Below, piece by piece: positions 8,195 through 18,259 of a stretch of 64,000 nucleotides of DNA; position 1 is the stretch's first letter; the number at the start of each line of letters is the position of its first letter. The position numbers and the translations under genes were made by a program. This DNA is from Sinorhizobium terangae (lineage in GTDB: Bacteria > Pseudomonadota > Alphaproteobacteria > Rhizobiales > Rhizobiaceae), in the NCBI RefSeq assembly GCF_029714365.1, contig NZ_CP121659.1:248001-312000 (forward strand), written 5' to 3'. The notes beneath the pieces were generated by a model that made no database searches, had not been told where the DNA came from, and saw nothing but the letters and a program-made list of their open reading frames with translations.

Positions 8195-9007
8195 ATGCAC
8201 GAAAAAGAAAGACATAGGATCATCCTGTCTGCGGTTCAGGAGAAACCGGTCGTGACGGTGCCCGAACTCGTCGAGCTGACCGACAGTTCCGAGGCGACGA
8301 TCCGGCGCGATATCGCCGCTCTTCACGTGCAAAAACGCCTGCGCCGCGTACGCGGCGGTGCCGAGGCGATCAATCCGCCGCAATTCGTCGGTCTCGCCGG
8401 TCGCCCCTTCAGCGTCAACGAAGGCCTGCACGCCCGCGAGAAGCAGGCGATCGCCAAGGAGGCGGTTGCGCTTTGCGAGGACGGAGAGCCGATCATCATC
8501 AACGGCGGCACCACGACCTTCCAGATGGTGCATTTTCTTGCAAACCGCCGGATGCAGGTCTTCACCAATTCCTTCCCAATTGCCGAGCACCTGCTCAAGC
8601 ATTCGAAGAACACCGTGATGCTTTCGGGAGGCACGATCTACCGCGAGCAGAACATCATATTGAGCCCCTTCGACAACGACGTGACGCGCAATTTCTATGC
8701 GCGTCGCATGTTCATGGGCGCACAGGGGCTCGGACCACTCGGGCTGATGGAAGCGGATCCGCTTCTGATCCAGGCAGAACAGAAACTGATTGATCAGGCC
8801 GACGAACTGGTCGTGCTGGTCGATTCCTCGAAATTTCACAGGCGATCGAGCCTCATACTTTGCGGACTGAAGCGCATCGCCACTGTGATCACGGATTCGG
8901 GCATCGAGGACAGGCATGCCGCGATGCTCGAAGGCGCCGGCGTCAATCTGGTCATCGCCAAGGCGAAGCCCGTCGTCGACATGGAAAGTGCTTCATCGCC
9001 CGCCTGA
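8195..9007 (+). CDS. rhaR: DeoR-family regulator of rhamnose genes
   Basis: This 270-residue protein has an N-terminal DeoR helix-turn-helix (residues about 1-55, with SSEATIRRDIAAL and a basic RRVRGGAE) and a C-terminal DeoR sensor domain resembling a sugar-phosphate isomerase fold (INGGTTTFQM, MLSGGTIYR, VDSSKFHRRS). The start ATG at 8195 follows GGAGGAG; upstream in-frame starts lack a site. It heads the rhaRSTPQUK gene set and is divergent from rhaDI. It is unlike the AraC-type RhaR/RhaS of enteric bacteria. Confidence 0.9.
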   Translation: MHEKERHRIILSAVQEKPVVTVPELVELTDSSEATIRRDIAALHVQKRLRRVRGGAEAINPPQFVGLAGRPFSVNEGLHAREKQAIAKEAVALCEDGEPIIINGGTTTFQMVHFLANRRMQVFTNSFPIAEHLLKHSKNTVMLSGGTIYREQNIILSPFDNDVTRNFYARRMFMGAQGLGPLGLMEADPLLIQAEQKLIDQADELVVLVDSSKFHRRSSLILCGLKRIATVITDSGIEDRHAAMLEGAGVNLVIAKAKPVVDMESASSPA

Positions 9008-9130
9008 CACGGGCGAGGAGAGGGGAGTGGGACGTTGCGGCAATCCCGGGCATGGCCGGGCGGGCCGCAGATAGGGGCCGGACCGATGCATTCATACCGA
9101 ATGCGCGCGGCCCAAAGGGAGGAGAGAGTC

Positions 9131-10120
9131 ATGAAAATTTTGAAATCACTGATGGTCACTGCCGCCGTCGCGGTGGCGCTCATGGCCAATGCCGCGCATG
9201 CGGAAAACAAGAAGATCGCGCTCGTCGTCAAGGCGCTCGGCATCGGCTTCTTCGAAGCCGCCAACAAGGGTGCGCAGGAAGCCGCCAAGGAACTCGGCGA
9301 TGTCGACGTCATCTATACCGGACCGACCTCGACGACAGCGGAAGGCCAGATCGAGGTGATCAATTCGCTGATCGCCCAGAAGGTGGATGCGATCGCCGTT
9401 TCGGCCAACGATACCGACGCCCTCGTGCCGGCGCTGAAGAAGGCGATGGACCGCGGCATCAAGGTCATTTCCTGGGATTCGGGCGTCGCCAAGGAAGGCC
9501 GGCTGATGCACCTGAATCCGTCATCGAGCCCGCTCATCGGCAACATGATCATCAAGCTTGCCGCCGACAACCTGCCCGAAGGCGGCGACGTCGCGGTGCT
9601 CTCGGCCTCGGCGACGGCGACCAACCAGAACACCTGGATTGCCGAAATGAAGAAGGTCCAGGGCAACTATAAGGGCATCAACGTCGTGGCCACCGTCTAT
9701 GGTGATGACCTTGCCGACAAGTCCTACCGCGAAACGCAGGGGCTCATTCAGTCCTATCCGAACCTGAAGGCGATCATCGCGCCGACCTCCGTCGGCATCG
9801 TTGCGGCCGCGCAGGCGGTCACGGACGCCGGCAAGATCGGCCAGATCAACGTCACCGGCCTCGGTCTGCCTTCCGAAATGGCGGGCCACGTGAAGTCCGG
9901 CGCGTCGAAATCCTTCGCGATCTGGAACCCCATCGACCTCGGCTACTCGGCGACGATGATCGCTTATGATCTCATCGGCGGCGCGGAAGCCAAGCCCGGC
10001 GCGGAACTCAAGATGGGCCGCATGGGCACGGTCAAGCTCGACGACAACAATGAAGGGGCCATGGCCGATCCGTTCGTCTATGATGCCTCGAACGTCGAAG
10101 AGTTCGCGAAGATCTTCTGA
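9131..10120 (+). CDS. rhaS: Rhamnose ABC transporter, periplasmic binding protein
   Basis: This 329-residue protein is a periplasmic-binding protein of the ribose/LacI-like family (CUT2-class uptake). Residues 1-24 are a signal peptide ending in AAHA, cut before ENKK. The mature part has the typical KALGIGFFEAANKGAQEAA opening and a DSGV substrate-site loop. The start ATG at 9131 follows GGGAGGAGAG. A 123-bp gap separates it from rhaR, and a repeat element lies between it and the ATPase gene. It should bind L-rhamnose. Confidence 0.92.
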   Translation: MKILKSLMVTAAVAVALMANAAHAENKKIALVVKALGIGFFEAANKGAQEAAKELGDVDVIYTGPTSTTAEGQIEVINSLIAQKVDAIAVSANDTDALVPALKKAMDRGIKVISWDSGVAKEGRLMHLNPSSSPLIGNMIIKLAADNLPEGGDVAVLSASATATNQNTWIAEMKKVQGNYKGINVVATVYGDDLADKSYRETQGLIQSYPNLKAIIAPTSVGIVAAAQAVTDAGKIGQINVTGLGLPSEMAGHVKSGASKSFAIWNPIDLGYSATMIAYDLIGGAEAKPGAELKMGRMGTVKLDDNNEGAMADPFVYDASNVEEFAKIF

Positions 10121-10136
10121 TCGGCGAGGCGAGGGG

Positions 10137-10296
10137 CCGTTGCCCTCATCCGGCCTGCCGGCCACCTTCTCCCCGCAGGCGGGGAGAAGGAAACAAGCGG
10201 CGCTGCCTCGCCCTCACGAACGTCGAGGTATCCGGCGGCCGCCTGCGGTGTCCCCTCTCCCCGCGAGCGGGGAGAGGGTTAGGGTGAGGGGCAACC
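10137..10296. repeat. RIME-like palindromic mosaic element
   Basis: There are two strong hairpins: CCTTCTCCCC (10165-10174) pairing with GGGGAGAAGG (10181-10190), and CCTCTCCCCGC (10254-10264) pairing with GCGGGGAGAGG (10267-10277). CCCTCATCC-type and AGGGTGAGGG borders flank them. This is the structure of Rhizobium-specific intergenic mosaic elements, which carry two large palindromes. It sits between rhaS and rhaT and could stabilise the upstream rhaS mRNA, so the binding protein is made in excess over the other subunits. Confidence 0.75.
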
Positions 10297-10404
10297 TCAT
10301 TGCCGAGGCCTCACGGCGAAGGCGGTTGAACGAACGACCGCCGCCCAATTGAAACGACTGAACTGGTGGACCCTCTCTTGCTGCAGGATACAACCACATC
10401 GCGG

Positions 10405-11916
10405 ATGAAGCCCGCCATCACGCTCGAGGGCATATCGAAGTCCTTCCCCGGCGTGCGCGCGCTCTCGGATGTTTCGCTCGCACTCTATCCCGGGTCGGTG
10501 ACGGCGCTCGTCGGGGAGAACGGTGCCGGGAAGTCGACCCTCGTCAAGATCCTGACCGGTATCTATCAGCCCGACGCCGGCGTGATCCGTGTGGCGGAGG
10601 AGGAAACGACGTTTCCAACTGCTCTTGCGGCCGCGCGTGCCGGCGTCACCGCGATCCATCAGGAGACGGTGCTTTTCGACGAACTCTCCGTTGCCGAAAA
10701 CATCTTCCTCGGCCATGCGCCGCGCAATCGTTTCGGTTTCATCGACTGGAAGAAGCTCAATGCCGACGCGCGGGCCTTGCTGCATCGGGCTGGGGCGGAC
10801 TTTGATCCGACGATCCGGCTGCGCGACCTCGGAATTGCCAGGAAACATCTGGTGGCGATTGCCCGGGCGCTCTCGGTCGATGCGCGCGTCGTCATCATGG
10901 ACGAGCCGACGGCGGCGCTTTCGCACAAGGAGATCCACGAACTCTATGCCTTGATCGAGCGCCTCAAGGCCGACGGCAAGGCGATCCTCTTCATCAGCCA
11001 CAAGTTCGACGAGATCTTCCGGATCGCCGACCGCTACACGGTTTTCCGTGACGGAACGATGGTGGGGGAGGGCTTGATCGCCGACGTGAGCCAGGACGAT
11101 CTCGTCCGCATGATGGTTGGCCGCGCCGTCGGGTCCGTCTATCCGAAGAAGGAGGTCGCGATCGGCGAGCCGGTGCTGACCGTCTCCGGCTATCGCCACC
11201 CGACCGAATTCGAGGACATCAACTTTGAACTGAGGCGCGGCGAAATCCTCGGTTTCTACGGCCTCGTCGGCGCCGGCCGATCGGAATTCATGCAGTCGCT
11301 GATCGGCATCACCCGGCCGTCGGCCGGCGCGGTTAAGCTGGACGGACAAGTGCTGGTGATCCGAAGCCCCGCCGAGGCGATTCGCGCCGGCATTGTCTAT
11401 GTGCCGGAGGAACGCGGCCGGCAGGGCGCGATCATCGGCATGCCGATCTTCCAGAATGTCACCTTGCCGTCGCTGTCGCACACCTCGCGCTCCGGCTTTC
11501 TGAAGCTCGCCAACGAATTCGCACTCGCACGCGAATACACCTCGCGCCTCGACCTCCGCGCTGCCTCTCTCGACCAGGACGTCGGCACGCTCTCCGGTGG
11601 CAACCAGCAGAAGGTGGTGATCGCCAAATGGCTCGCGACCAAGCCGAAGGTCATCATCCTCGACGAACCGACCAAGGGCATCGACATCGGCTCCAAGGCA
11701 GCCGTCCACGCCTTCATGAGCGAACTTGCGGCCGAGGGCCTGAGCGTCATTATGGTGTCCTCGGAAATACCCGAGATCATGGGCATGTCGGATCGTGTGA
11801 TCGTCATGCGTGAGGGGCGGATCGCCGGACGCTTCGAGCGCGCCGAGCTGACCGCCGAGACACTGGTGCGCGCGGCGGCCGGCATCGAAACGCAATCGAA
11901 CGGTAGGGCCGCATGA
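10405..11916 (+). CDS. rhaT: Rhamnose ABC transporter, ATP-binding protein
   Basis: This 503-residue protein is a double ATPase of the RbsA/XylG class. The first nucleotide-binding domain has a full Walker A GENGAGKST near residue 45 and Walker B VIMDEPTAAL; the second has the degenerate GLVGAGRSEF typical of the class, plus LSGGNQQK and IILDEPTKGID. I chose the ATG at 10405; a GTG at 10366 would add 13 residues, and neither has a strong ribosome-binding site. The stop overlaps the rhaP start. It powers rhamnose import with RhaP and RhaQ. Confidence 0.9.
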   Translation: MKPAITLEGISKSFPGVRALSDVSLALYPGSVTALVGENGAGKSTLVKILTGIYQPDAGVIRVAEEETTFPTALAAARAGVTAIHQETVLFDELSVAENIFLGHAPRNRFGFIDWKKLNADARALLHRAGADFDPTIRLRDLGIARKHLVAIARALSVDARVVIMDEPTAALSHKEIHELYALIERLKADGKAILFISHKFDEIFRIADRYTVFRDGTMVGEGLIADVSQDDLVRMMVGRAVGSVYPKKEVAIGEPVLTVSGYRHPTEFEDINFELRRGEILGFYGLVGAGRSEFMQSLIGITRPSAGAVKLDGQVLVIRSPAEAIRAGIVYVPEERGRQGAIIGMPIFQNVTLPSLSHTSRSGFLKLANEFALAREYTSRLDLRAASLDQDVGTLSGGNQQKVVIAKWLATKPKVIILDEPTKGIDIGSKAAVHAFMSELAAEGLSVIMVSSEIPEIMGMSDRVIVMREGRIAGRFERAELTAETLVRAAAGIETQSNGRAA

Positions 11917-12893
11917 TGGCGAAGCTCCTGAAGAATCGCGAAATCCTGCTGGTCGTCGCCATCGTCGCGCTCGTCGCCCTGATCGCGTTGCGGTTCCCCG
12001 CTTTCGTAACGCCGGCAAGCTTTGCTCGCGTCTACAACGACACCTCCATTCTGATCATTCTGGCGCTCGGGCAGATGGCGGTGATCCTTACCCGCTGTAT
12101 CGATCTGTCGATGGCCGCCAACCTTGCGCTGAGTGGCATGGTCGCGGCCATGTTGAACAACGCCTTTCCCGGCCTGCCGATTCCCCTGGTCATTCTTGCG
12201 GCGATGGCGCTCGGTTGCGTGCTTGGCATGATCAACGGAACGCTCGTCTGGAAACTCAACATCCCGCCGATCGTCGTCACGCTTGGAACGCTGACGATCT
12301 ATCGCGGCCTGATCTTTCTCTTGACCGACGGCAAGTGGATCAACGCGCACGAGATGAGTGACGCCTTCAAGGCGCTGCCGCGTTTGGACCTTGTGGGCTT
12401 GCCGGTGCTCTCCTGGCTCTCGCTTCTGATGATTGCGCTGATGTTCCTGGTGATGAGCCGCACTCCGCTTGGGCGCGCCTTCTATGCCGTCGGCGGCAAT
12501 CCGCATGCGGCCGCCTATACAGGCATCGATGTGGGCCGCACGCGCTTCTTCGCCTATTGCCTCTCGGGTACGCTCGCCGGCCTTTCCGGCTATCTCTGGG
12601 TGTCGCGCTATGCGGTCGCCTATGTCGATATCGCCGCCGGATTCGAGCTCGATATCATTGCGGCCTGCGTCATCGGCGGCATTTCGATTGCCGGCGGCAT
12701 CGGCTCGGTGGCGGGCGCCGTGCTGGGCGCCCTGTTCCTTGGCGTGATCAAGAACGCGCTACCGGTCATCAACATATCGCCCTTCGCGCAGATGGCGATT
12801 TCCGGAACGGTCATCATCATCGCGGTCGCCGTCAACGCCCGCGCCGAGAAGCGCAAGGGCCGTGTCATTCTTAGAAAAGCGGAGGCGGTCTGA
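11913..12893 (+). CDS. rhaP: Rhamnose ABC transporter, permease
   Basis: This 326-residue integral membrane protein has about nine hydrophobic segments and belongs to the ribose-type branched permease family ([51 protein letters not shown]). The start overlaps the rhaT stop by 4 bp (ATGA), and the stop overlaps the next start, so the subunits are translationally coupled. Confidence 0.9.
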   Translation: MMAKLLKNREILLVVAIVALVALIALRFPAFVTPASFARVYNDTSILIILALGQMAVILTRCIDLSMAANLALSGMVAAMLNNAFPGLPIPLVILAAMALGCVLGMINGTLVWKLNIPPIVVTLGTLTIYRGLIFLLTDGKWINAHEMSDAFKALPRLDLVGLPVLSWLSLLMIALMFLVMSRTPLGRAFYAVGGNPHAAAYTGIDVGRTRFFAYCLSGTLAGLSGYLWVSRYAVAYVDIAAGFELDIIAACVIGGISIAGGIGSVAGAVLGALFLGVIKNALPVINISPFAQMAISGTVIIIAVAVNARAEKRKGRVILRKAEAV

Positions 12894-13897
12894 TGACGGA
12901 CGCTCACCTTTCTCCCCGCAATATTCCGGACCGGCTGCAGGGCCGCGGTGCCCGCATCCTGAAAAGCTGGGAAAGCCTGCTGCTTGCTGTCGCGATCGCG
13001 ATCTTTCTCGGCAATTCGCTGGCGTCGCCCTATTTTCTCGATCCGTGGAACCTCTCCGACGCCACCTTCAATTTCACCGAGAAGGCAATGATTGCCTTCG
13101 CCATGGCGCTCGTGATCATCTCCGGCGAGATCGACCTTTCGGTCGCATCGATCATTGCGCTCGCCTCGACGGCAATGGGCTATGCCGTGCAATTGGGCGT
13201 CGATACGCCGGCGCTCGTCGCGATCGGCCTTGGCGTCGGGCTCGTCTGCGGCATGGTCAACGGGCTGCTGATCACCGGCCTCGGATTGCCGTCGATCGTG
13301 GTGACGATCGGCACGATGAGCCTGTTTCGCGGGCTCTCCTTCATCGTCCTCGGCGACCAGGCGTTTACCGGCTATCCCGAAAGCTTCGCCTGGTTCGGGC
13401 AGGGCTATGTCTGGTGGGTCTTCTCCTTCGAGTTCACGCTTTTCGTGTTGCTTGCCATCCTTTACGGCGTGCTGCTGCACAAGACGAATTTCGGCCGCGC
13501 CGTCTATGCGATCGGCAACAACCAGACCGCAGCGCTTTTTTCGGGCGTGCGCGTCGCGCGGGTGAAGTTCATCCTTTTCCTGCTGACCGGGCTGATGGCG
13601 GGCCTCGCCTCGATCTGCCTCACCTCGCGCCTTGGCTCGACACGCCCGTCGATCGCACTCGGCTGGGAACTGGAAGTGGTAACGATGGTCGTTCTCGGCG
13701 GCGTCAACATTCTCGGCGGCTCGGGTACCATTCCCGGCGTCGTGCTGGCGGCGCTGATCATGGGCATGGTCACCTTCGGCTTCGGCCTCCTGAACGTGCC
13801 GGGCATCGTCATGTCGATCTTCATCGGCCTGCTGCTGATCTCGGTCATCGCCCTGCCGATCCTTTGGCAGCGTGCGCGCCGCCGCCTCGCACATTGA
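12893..13897 (+). CDS. rhaQ: Rhamnose ABC transporter, second permease
   Basis: This 334-residue multi-pass membrane protein is paralogous to RhaP, with the same landmarks ([52 protein letters not shown]). The start codon shares one base with the rhaP stop. RhaP and RhaQ presumably form a heterodimeric channel. The C-terminus is basic (RARRRLAH). Confidence 0.9.
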   Translation: MTDAHLSPRNIPDRLQGRGARILKSWESLLLAVAIAIFLGNSLASPYFLDPWNLSDATFNFTEKAMIAFAMALVIISGEIDLSVASIIALASTAMGYAVQLGVDTPALVAIGLGVGLVCGMVNGLLITGLGLPSIVVTIGTMSLFRGLSFIVLGDQAFTGYPESFAWFGQGYVWWVFSFEFTLFVLLAILYGVLLHKTNFGRAVYAIGNNQTAALFSGVRVARVKFILFLLTGLMAGLASICLTSRLGSTRPSIALGWELEVVTMVVLGGVNILGGSGTIPGVVLAALIMGMVTFGFGLLNVPGIVMSIFIGLLLISVIALPILWQRARRRLAH

Positions 13898-13905
13898 GGT
13901 TATCG

Positions 13906-14220
13906 ATGGAAAAATATGCCTTCCGCATGCGCCTCAATCCCGGCATGGCCGCCGAATACCAGGCGCGCCACGACGCGATCTGGCCTGAACTGGTCGTTCT
14001 GCTCAAGGAAGCGGGAATTTCCGACTATTCGATCCATCTCGACGAAGAGACCAACCTGCTTTTCGGCGTGCTCTGGCGGACCGACACGCACGGGATGGCG
14101 GAGCTTCCCTCGCACCCGGTCATGCAAAAGTGGTGGGCCCATATGGCCGATATTATGGAGACGCATGACGACAACGAGCCTGTCGCCGTACCGCTGAAGA
14201 CTGTTTTCCATCTGAGCTGA
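13906..14220 (+). CDS. rhaU: L-rhamnose mutarotase
   Basis: This 104-residue enzyme interconverts the anomers of L-rhamnose. Family features are the opening [12 protein letters not shown], the catalytic-site histidine in [12 protein letters not shown], then [19 protein letters not shown] and [12 protein letters not shown]. The start ATG at 13906 lies 8 bp after the rhaQ stop with GAGG upstream. In R. leguminosarum, the homologous gene in the same operon position is needed for efficient rhamnose use. Confidence 0.92.
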   Translation: MEKYAFRMRLNPGMAAEYQARHDAIWPELVVLLKEAGISDYSIHLDEETNLLFGVLWRTDTHGMAELPSHPVMQKWWAHMADIMETHDDNEPVAVPLKTVFHLS

Positions 14221-14222
14221 CG

Positions 14223-15611
14223 ATGAAGACGGTCGCTGTCATCGACATAGGCAAGACGAACGCCAAGGTCGCGCTGGTCGATCTCGACCGGTTCGAGGAA
14301 ATCGCCGTGCGCAAGACGGGCAATGGCGTGGTCGACAACGGCCTTTACCCGCACTTCGATATCGAGCGCCTTTGGCGCTTCGTTCTCGACAGTCTCGCGG
14401 CACTTCATCGCGAGCACAAGGTCGACGCCATATCGGTTGCGACACACGGGGCGACCGCCGTCCTGCTCGACGATGCCGGCAATCTTGCGCTGCCGGTTCT
14501 GGATTACGAGTTCACCGGGCCGGATGCGCTCGCGGAGGATTATGACCGGGTTCGTGCGCCGTTCTCGGAGACCGGCTCGGCGCGTCTTCCGATGGGCCTG
14601 AATGTCGGCGCACAGCTCTTCTGGCAGGCGCGCATGTTTCCGGAGCACTTCGCGAAGGTCACGACGATCCTGACCTATGCGCAGTACTGGTCCTACCGGC
14701 TGACAGGCGTAAGGGCGAACGAATTGACCTCGCTCGGCTGCCACACCGACCTCTGGAATCCGAAAGCCGCGGCGTTTTCATCGATGGTCGGGGCACTCGG
14801 CTGGCGCAAACTCTTCGCGCCCGTGCGCAAGGCGAGCGACGTGCTGGGCGGGCTGCGACAACAGCTGGCGGACGAAACGGGCTTGCCGCGAAATCTGCCG
14901 GTCTATTGCGGGATCCATGACTCCAATGCCTCATTGCTGCCGCATCTGCTGACCCGCAGCGCCCCGTTCTCGGTTGTTTCGACCGGTACCTGGGTTGTGA
15001 TCCTGTCGGTCGGCGGCGACAGGGTGGATCTCGACGAGAAACGTGACACGCTGATCAACGTCAACGCGCTTGGCGATCCGGTCCCCTCGGCCCGTTTCAT
15101 GGGCGGTCGCGCCTTCTCGACGCTTGTCGGCGAGGACCCGCCCACCGGTTCCCTGGAGGCGGAAGGCAAGGTTCTGGACGCTCGCCACATGCTGCTGCCA
15201 TCGGTGCCCGTCGGCTCGGGTCCTTTTCCTTCGACCCGTGCGTGCTGGACGACCGACGAAAGGGCGCTCGCTCCGGACGAGCGGCTTGCTGTCGTCTCCT
15301 TTCATCTCGCCCTGATGACGGCGACATGCCTTGATCTCATCGGAGCAAGGGGAGAGATCGTCGTCGAAGGACCCTTCGCCGCCAACGCCGCCTACCTGCG
15401 GATGCTTGCCGCAGCCACGGCCAGACCGGTCCTTGCCGGCAGCCACAGTGCCACCGGAACCAGCCTTGGTGCAGCCTGTCTCGTGGCCGGCGTTCGTGTT
15501 CACACGGGGGCGGAACCCTTCAAGGATACCGTCTCGGATGGCTATGCGGAATATGCCGAGGAATGGCGAGCGCTCACTGCGGCGCACGTAAAGCGCGCAG
15601 TCAATGCCTAA
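14223..15611 (+). CDS. rhaK: Rhamnulokinase (FGGY family sugar kinase)
   Basis: This 462-residue FGGY kinase phosphorylates L-rhamnulose to feed the RhaD aldolase. The N-terminal phosphate loop reads DIGKTNAKVALVDL; later landmarks are VATHGATAVLLD, STGTWVVILSVGG and the C-terminal GPFAANAAYLRMLAA. It starts two bases after the rhaU stop. In R. leguminosarum, the RhaK kinase is also needed for transporter activity, which suits its place at the end of the transport operon. Confidence 0.92.
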   Translation: MKTVAVIDIGKTNAKVALVDLDRFEEIAVRKTGNGVVDNGLYPHFDIERLWRFVLDSLAALHREHKVDAISVATHGATAVLLDDAGNLALPVLDYEFTGPDALAEDYDRVRAPFSETGSARLPMGLNVGAQLFWQARMFPEHFAKVTTILTYAQYWSYRLTGVRANELTSLGCHTDLWNPKAAAFSSMVGALGWRKLFAPVRKASDVLGGLRQQLADETGLPRNLPVYCGIHDSNASLLPHLLTRSAPFSVVSTGTWVVILSVGGDRVDLDEKRDTLINVNALGDPVPSARFMGGRAFSTLVGEDPPTGSLEAEGKVLDARHMLLPSVPVGSGPFPSTRACWTTDERALAPDERLAVVSFHLALMTATCLDLIGARGEIVVEGPFAANAAYLRMLAAATARPVLAGSHSATGTSLGAACLVAGVRVHTGAEPFKDTVSDGYAEYAEEWRALTAAHVKRAVNA

Positions 15612-15672
15612 AGTCTACCCGCTGTAATGTGATGTACATTACCAAGTAGAGCTGTTGCATCGCGCAGGTCGA

Positions 15673-15786
15673 TCAGAAAACCGCGTTCCGGCGTAGCGAC
15701 CGGTTGTGTTCAAGATTGATGACGATCGAAATTGCCGCCATTGTCAGGATTGCAGTGATGGCGGCGCCTATTCCAAGAACAATCAT
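15673..15786 (-). CDS. Possible 37-residue single-span membrane peptide
   Basis: On the minus strand, an ATG at 15786 opens a 37-codon frame: MIVLGIGAAITAILTMAA, then ISIVINLEHNRSLRRN and a short end. It has one clear hydrophobic helix of about 23 residues followed by a basic tail, the usual shape of bacterial small membrane proteins. A weak GGGA lies about 12 bases upstream. It sits alone in the gap between rhaK and the chemotaxis operon. It could be a chance frame. Confidence 0.4.
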   Translation of the reverse strand: MIVLGIGAAITAILTMAAISIVINLEHNRSLRRNAVF

Positions 15787-16289
15787 TGTTCATTTCCCGT
15801 CGGCGCACCATCATGATGTCGCCCAGCCCGTGTGAAAGTTACTGCCGGCGGCCTGCGCCTTTTCCACTTGCGCTTCGATACGCGATGGCAAGTAGAAGCA
15901 CAACTCTAAACTCTTGTGATTGAAAACCTGTTGTTGTTTGATCGAATAACGCCGTCCCGTTGCATTGCACAACCGGTGGTCCACAAGTCATCCGCGAACT
16001 TTAGCGAATCCAATTGCGGGCCAGGAACCGTTAACTTTCAAGCAACGAATTAACCATAAACATGGTCGTACACGTCGGAATAGGAAAGTCTCAGCTACTC
16101 CTCAAGGCATGACGCCGCACCGCCGTACCGGTTCCGGTCCGGTATCTATTCTTCACCGAAATTACTTGCGGGATGGACGATGGCAGACGCTGCGGCGCGC
16201 TGATCACATTGATCGGATGTGCCCACCGCTGGCTTGCTGGCCGGCCCTCCCCAGGCGAGTTTCGATTGTGCAACAGGCCGGGGATTGGT
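15787..16289. promoter_or_regulatory. Upstream region of the chemotaxis operon
   Basis: About 500 bp precede icpA. It is relatively AT-rich from 15900 to 16080, with a GTTAAC at about 16030. The promoter of the che operon should be here. I find no copy of the CGCAAG-N9-CTAG element seen at other flagellar units. The ATG at 16173 is an alternative icpA start, but codons 16173-16289 look non-coding. Confidence 0.4.
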
Positions 16290-17924
16290 GTGAAGCAGGA
16301 CGCGTCGTCAGAACAGGCAAGGAAGGGCCAAGCGGGAAGCTTGCTTGAGCGCCTGCGTTTTGCCGGGCTCGACGAAGACGGCTGCGCGCTTCTGCGCCAC
16401 CATCGGCAGGCCCTTTCGCCGCGCATCGACCTTGCGCTTCGCGATCTCTTTCAAAGGTTCCAGACCTATCCGGAGGCCGCCCGCCATTTCGACAGCGACC
16501 GCCAGCTCGATCGCCTGCACGATTTGCAGTCGTCGCATTGGAACGTGCTGACCGATGCCCGTTTCGACGGGCTTTATGCAGAGCGCGTGAAAGTGCTTGC
16601 CGATACGGAAGGCCGGATGGGGCTCGACCCGCGCTGGCAGGTCGCCGGCCATGCGGTAGTGCTGGAGCATTTGCTGACCGGTCTTATCGAGGACGCGTGG
16701 CCCAACTCACTGCTTCCCTTCGGCAAGGCGCGCAAGAAGGAACTCTGCGCCCTTGTCGCTGCGCTCGTGCGCACCACCTTCGTCGACACGGAGATTGCGG
16801 TGTCGCTGCGTTTCAATGCGCTGAGGCAGCAGCATCAGCGGCAGCTCGCCGAACAGCGCCGGGACGACGAGACGGAAGTCAGCGATCTTTTCGCAAACTT
16901 TCTGCAGGCTCTCGGAGACGGCGACCTTGCTGTCCGCCTGCCGGAAGACGCTTCGGATGCATATCAACCGATCGTCACACGCCTTAATGCCTCCCTCGAT
17001 CAGATTCAGGCTGCCCTGCAATCCGCGGACGAGCGTAGCGTAGCGGCAGAAGCGATGGTCTCGCAGCTGCACGCCCGCGCGGCTGAATTCTCTGGCAAGG
17101 CTGGAGGCGAAGCCGAGGCACTTTCGCGTCAGGCGGCAACGCTTGGCGGCATGACCGAACGTGTGCAAGCCGGATCGGCGCGCATCGGTGAAACCGAGGC
17201 GAAAGCGAACGCGACGCGCATTGCCGTCGAGCGCAGCGGTGAGATTGCCGGCCAGGCGATTTCCGCGATGGCCGACATCGAGGCATCGGCCGAAAAAATC
17301 GGTCAGATCATCGGCGTGATCGACGAGATTGCCTTCCAGACCAATCTTCTGGCTCTCAACGCCGGCATCGAGGCCGCGCGCGCCGGCGAGAGCGGCCGCG
17401 GCTTCGCGGTGGTCGCCCAGGAGGTCCGCGCACTTGCGCAGCGTTCCGGCGAGGCGGCGCGTGAGATCAAGCAGCTTGTTACCGGAACCAAGGCACAGGT
17501 CGAGGCCGGCGTCGAGAGGGTCGCTCGGACCCAGGACGCGATCAGCAGCATTGTCGAGCAGGTGATTTCCATCAACGCGGCCGTTTCGGGCATCGCCCGC
17601 GATGCCGAAGATCAGGTGAGCGATCTTCGTGCCGCGACGTCAGAAATCGGCGGCATCTCGCTAGCAATGCAGCAAAGCGCGGCGCTGGCGGAAAGCGCGG
17701 CGAGTTCATCGGACGACCTTCATGGAGTGATCGAAGAGCTCAGCCGGACCATCCGCAGGTTCCGTTTCGAACGGCATCAGGCGGCGCGTGCCGCGGCGAC
17801 GCGCAGCCCGGCGCTGCCGCGCGCACCGCAGTGCGCGGCAGCGCCGGCCGGCGAGGACGACGCGTCCGCTCTCTTCGACAACGATGCTGTCTCGGAGCGA
17901 CAAGCTGCGCGGCGGCATCATTAG
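16290..17924 (+). CDS. icpA: Soluble globin-coupled chemoreceptor
   Basis: This methyl-accepting protein has no membrane segment, so it acts in the cytoplasm. Residues about 15-150 resemble a globin-coupled sensor: candidate proximal His83 in SSHWNVL, then the [13 protein letters not shown] block typical of these haem domains. The signalling domain contains [20 protein letters not shown], the conserved CheA/CheW-contact tip. I prefer the GTG at 16290 (544 residues), preceded by CCGGGG; an ATG at 16173 would add 39 Cys-rich residues that look non-coding. It is the first gene of the che operon, as in S. meliloti. Inference: it senses oxygen or a redox cue. Confidence 0.85.
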   Translation: MKQDASSEQARKGQAGSLLERLRFAGLDEDGCALLRHHRQALSPRIDLALRDLFQRFQTYPEAARHFDSDRQLDRLHDLQSSHWNVLTDARFDGLYAERVKVLADTEGRMGLDPRWQVAGHAVVLEHLLTGLIEDAWPNSLLPFGKARKKELCALVAALVRTTFVDTEIAVSLRFNALRQQHQRQLAEQRRDDETEVSDLFANFLQALGDGDLAVRLPEDASDAYQPIVTRLNASLDQIQAALQSADERSVAAEAMVSQLHARAAEFSGKAGGEAEALSRQAATLGGMTERVQAGSARIGETEAKANATRIAVERSGEIAGQAISAMADIEASAEKIGQIIGVIDEIAFQTNLLALNAGIEAARAGESGRGFAVVAQEVRALAQRSGEAAREIKQLVTGTKAQVEAGVERVARTQDAISSIVEQVISINAAVSGIARDAEDQVSDLRAATSEIGGISLAMQQSAALAESAASSSDDLHGVIEELSRTIRRFRFERHQAARAAATRSPALPRAPQCAAAPAGEDDASALFDNDAVSERQAARRHH

Positions 17925-17962
17925 CCTTGGGCAAGACATTTAGGCAGGCGAGGAAAACCGAA

Positions 17963-18256
17963 ATGGCCAGCAAGAAGACCGCTCAGAAGACGCTCAGGCT
18001 CGCTCCTGTGCTCGATCTGAATGAGGCGACGGCCCTGCATGAAAAGCTGCTGGCGCTGAAAGGCAGCGCGGTCGCCATCGACGCCTCCGCCGTCGAGCGG
18101 ATCGGTGCGCTCTGCGTTCAGGTGCTGATCGCGGGTGCAAGAAATTGGGAAGAGCAGCAGCTGTCTTTCACCTTTGCGAAGGTGTCGGACGCCTTCGTTA
18201 AAACGACACAGCTCATCGGCGTGGACATCGATCCCCTGATGGCAAAGGAGATTTGA
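17963..18256 (+). CDS. cheS: STAS-domain chemotaxis protein CheS
   Basis: This 97-residue protein has a single STAS fold (LRLAPVLDLNEATALHEKLL, then AIDASAVERIGALCVQVLIAGARNW). Position between the soluble receptor and cheY1, and its length, match CheS of S. meliloti, which binds CheA and speeds drainage of phosphate through the CheY1 sink. The start ATG at 17963 follows GAGG. It is co-transcribed with cheY1, with a 3-bp gap. Confidence 0.88.
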   Translation: MASKKTAQKTLRLAPVLDLNEATALHEKLLALKGSAVAIDASAVERIGALCVQVLIAGARNWEEQQLSFTFAKVSDAFVKTTQLIGVDIDPLMAKEI

Positions 18257-18259
18257 GAA

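Noticed and set aside
16173..16289. N-terminal extension of icpA from the ATG at 16173
   Set aside because: The added residues are Cys-rich and unlike a globin-coupled sensor, and the ATG has only a weak upstream site. The GTG at 16290 follows CCGGGG. The longer form cannot be excluded.
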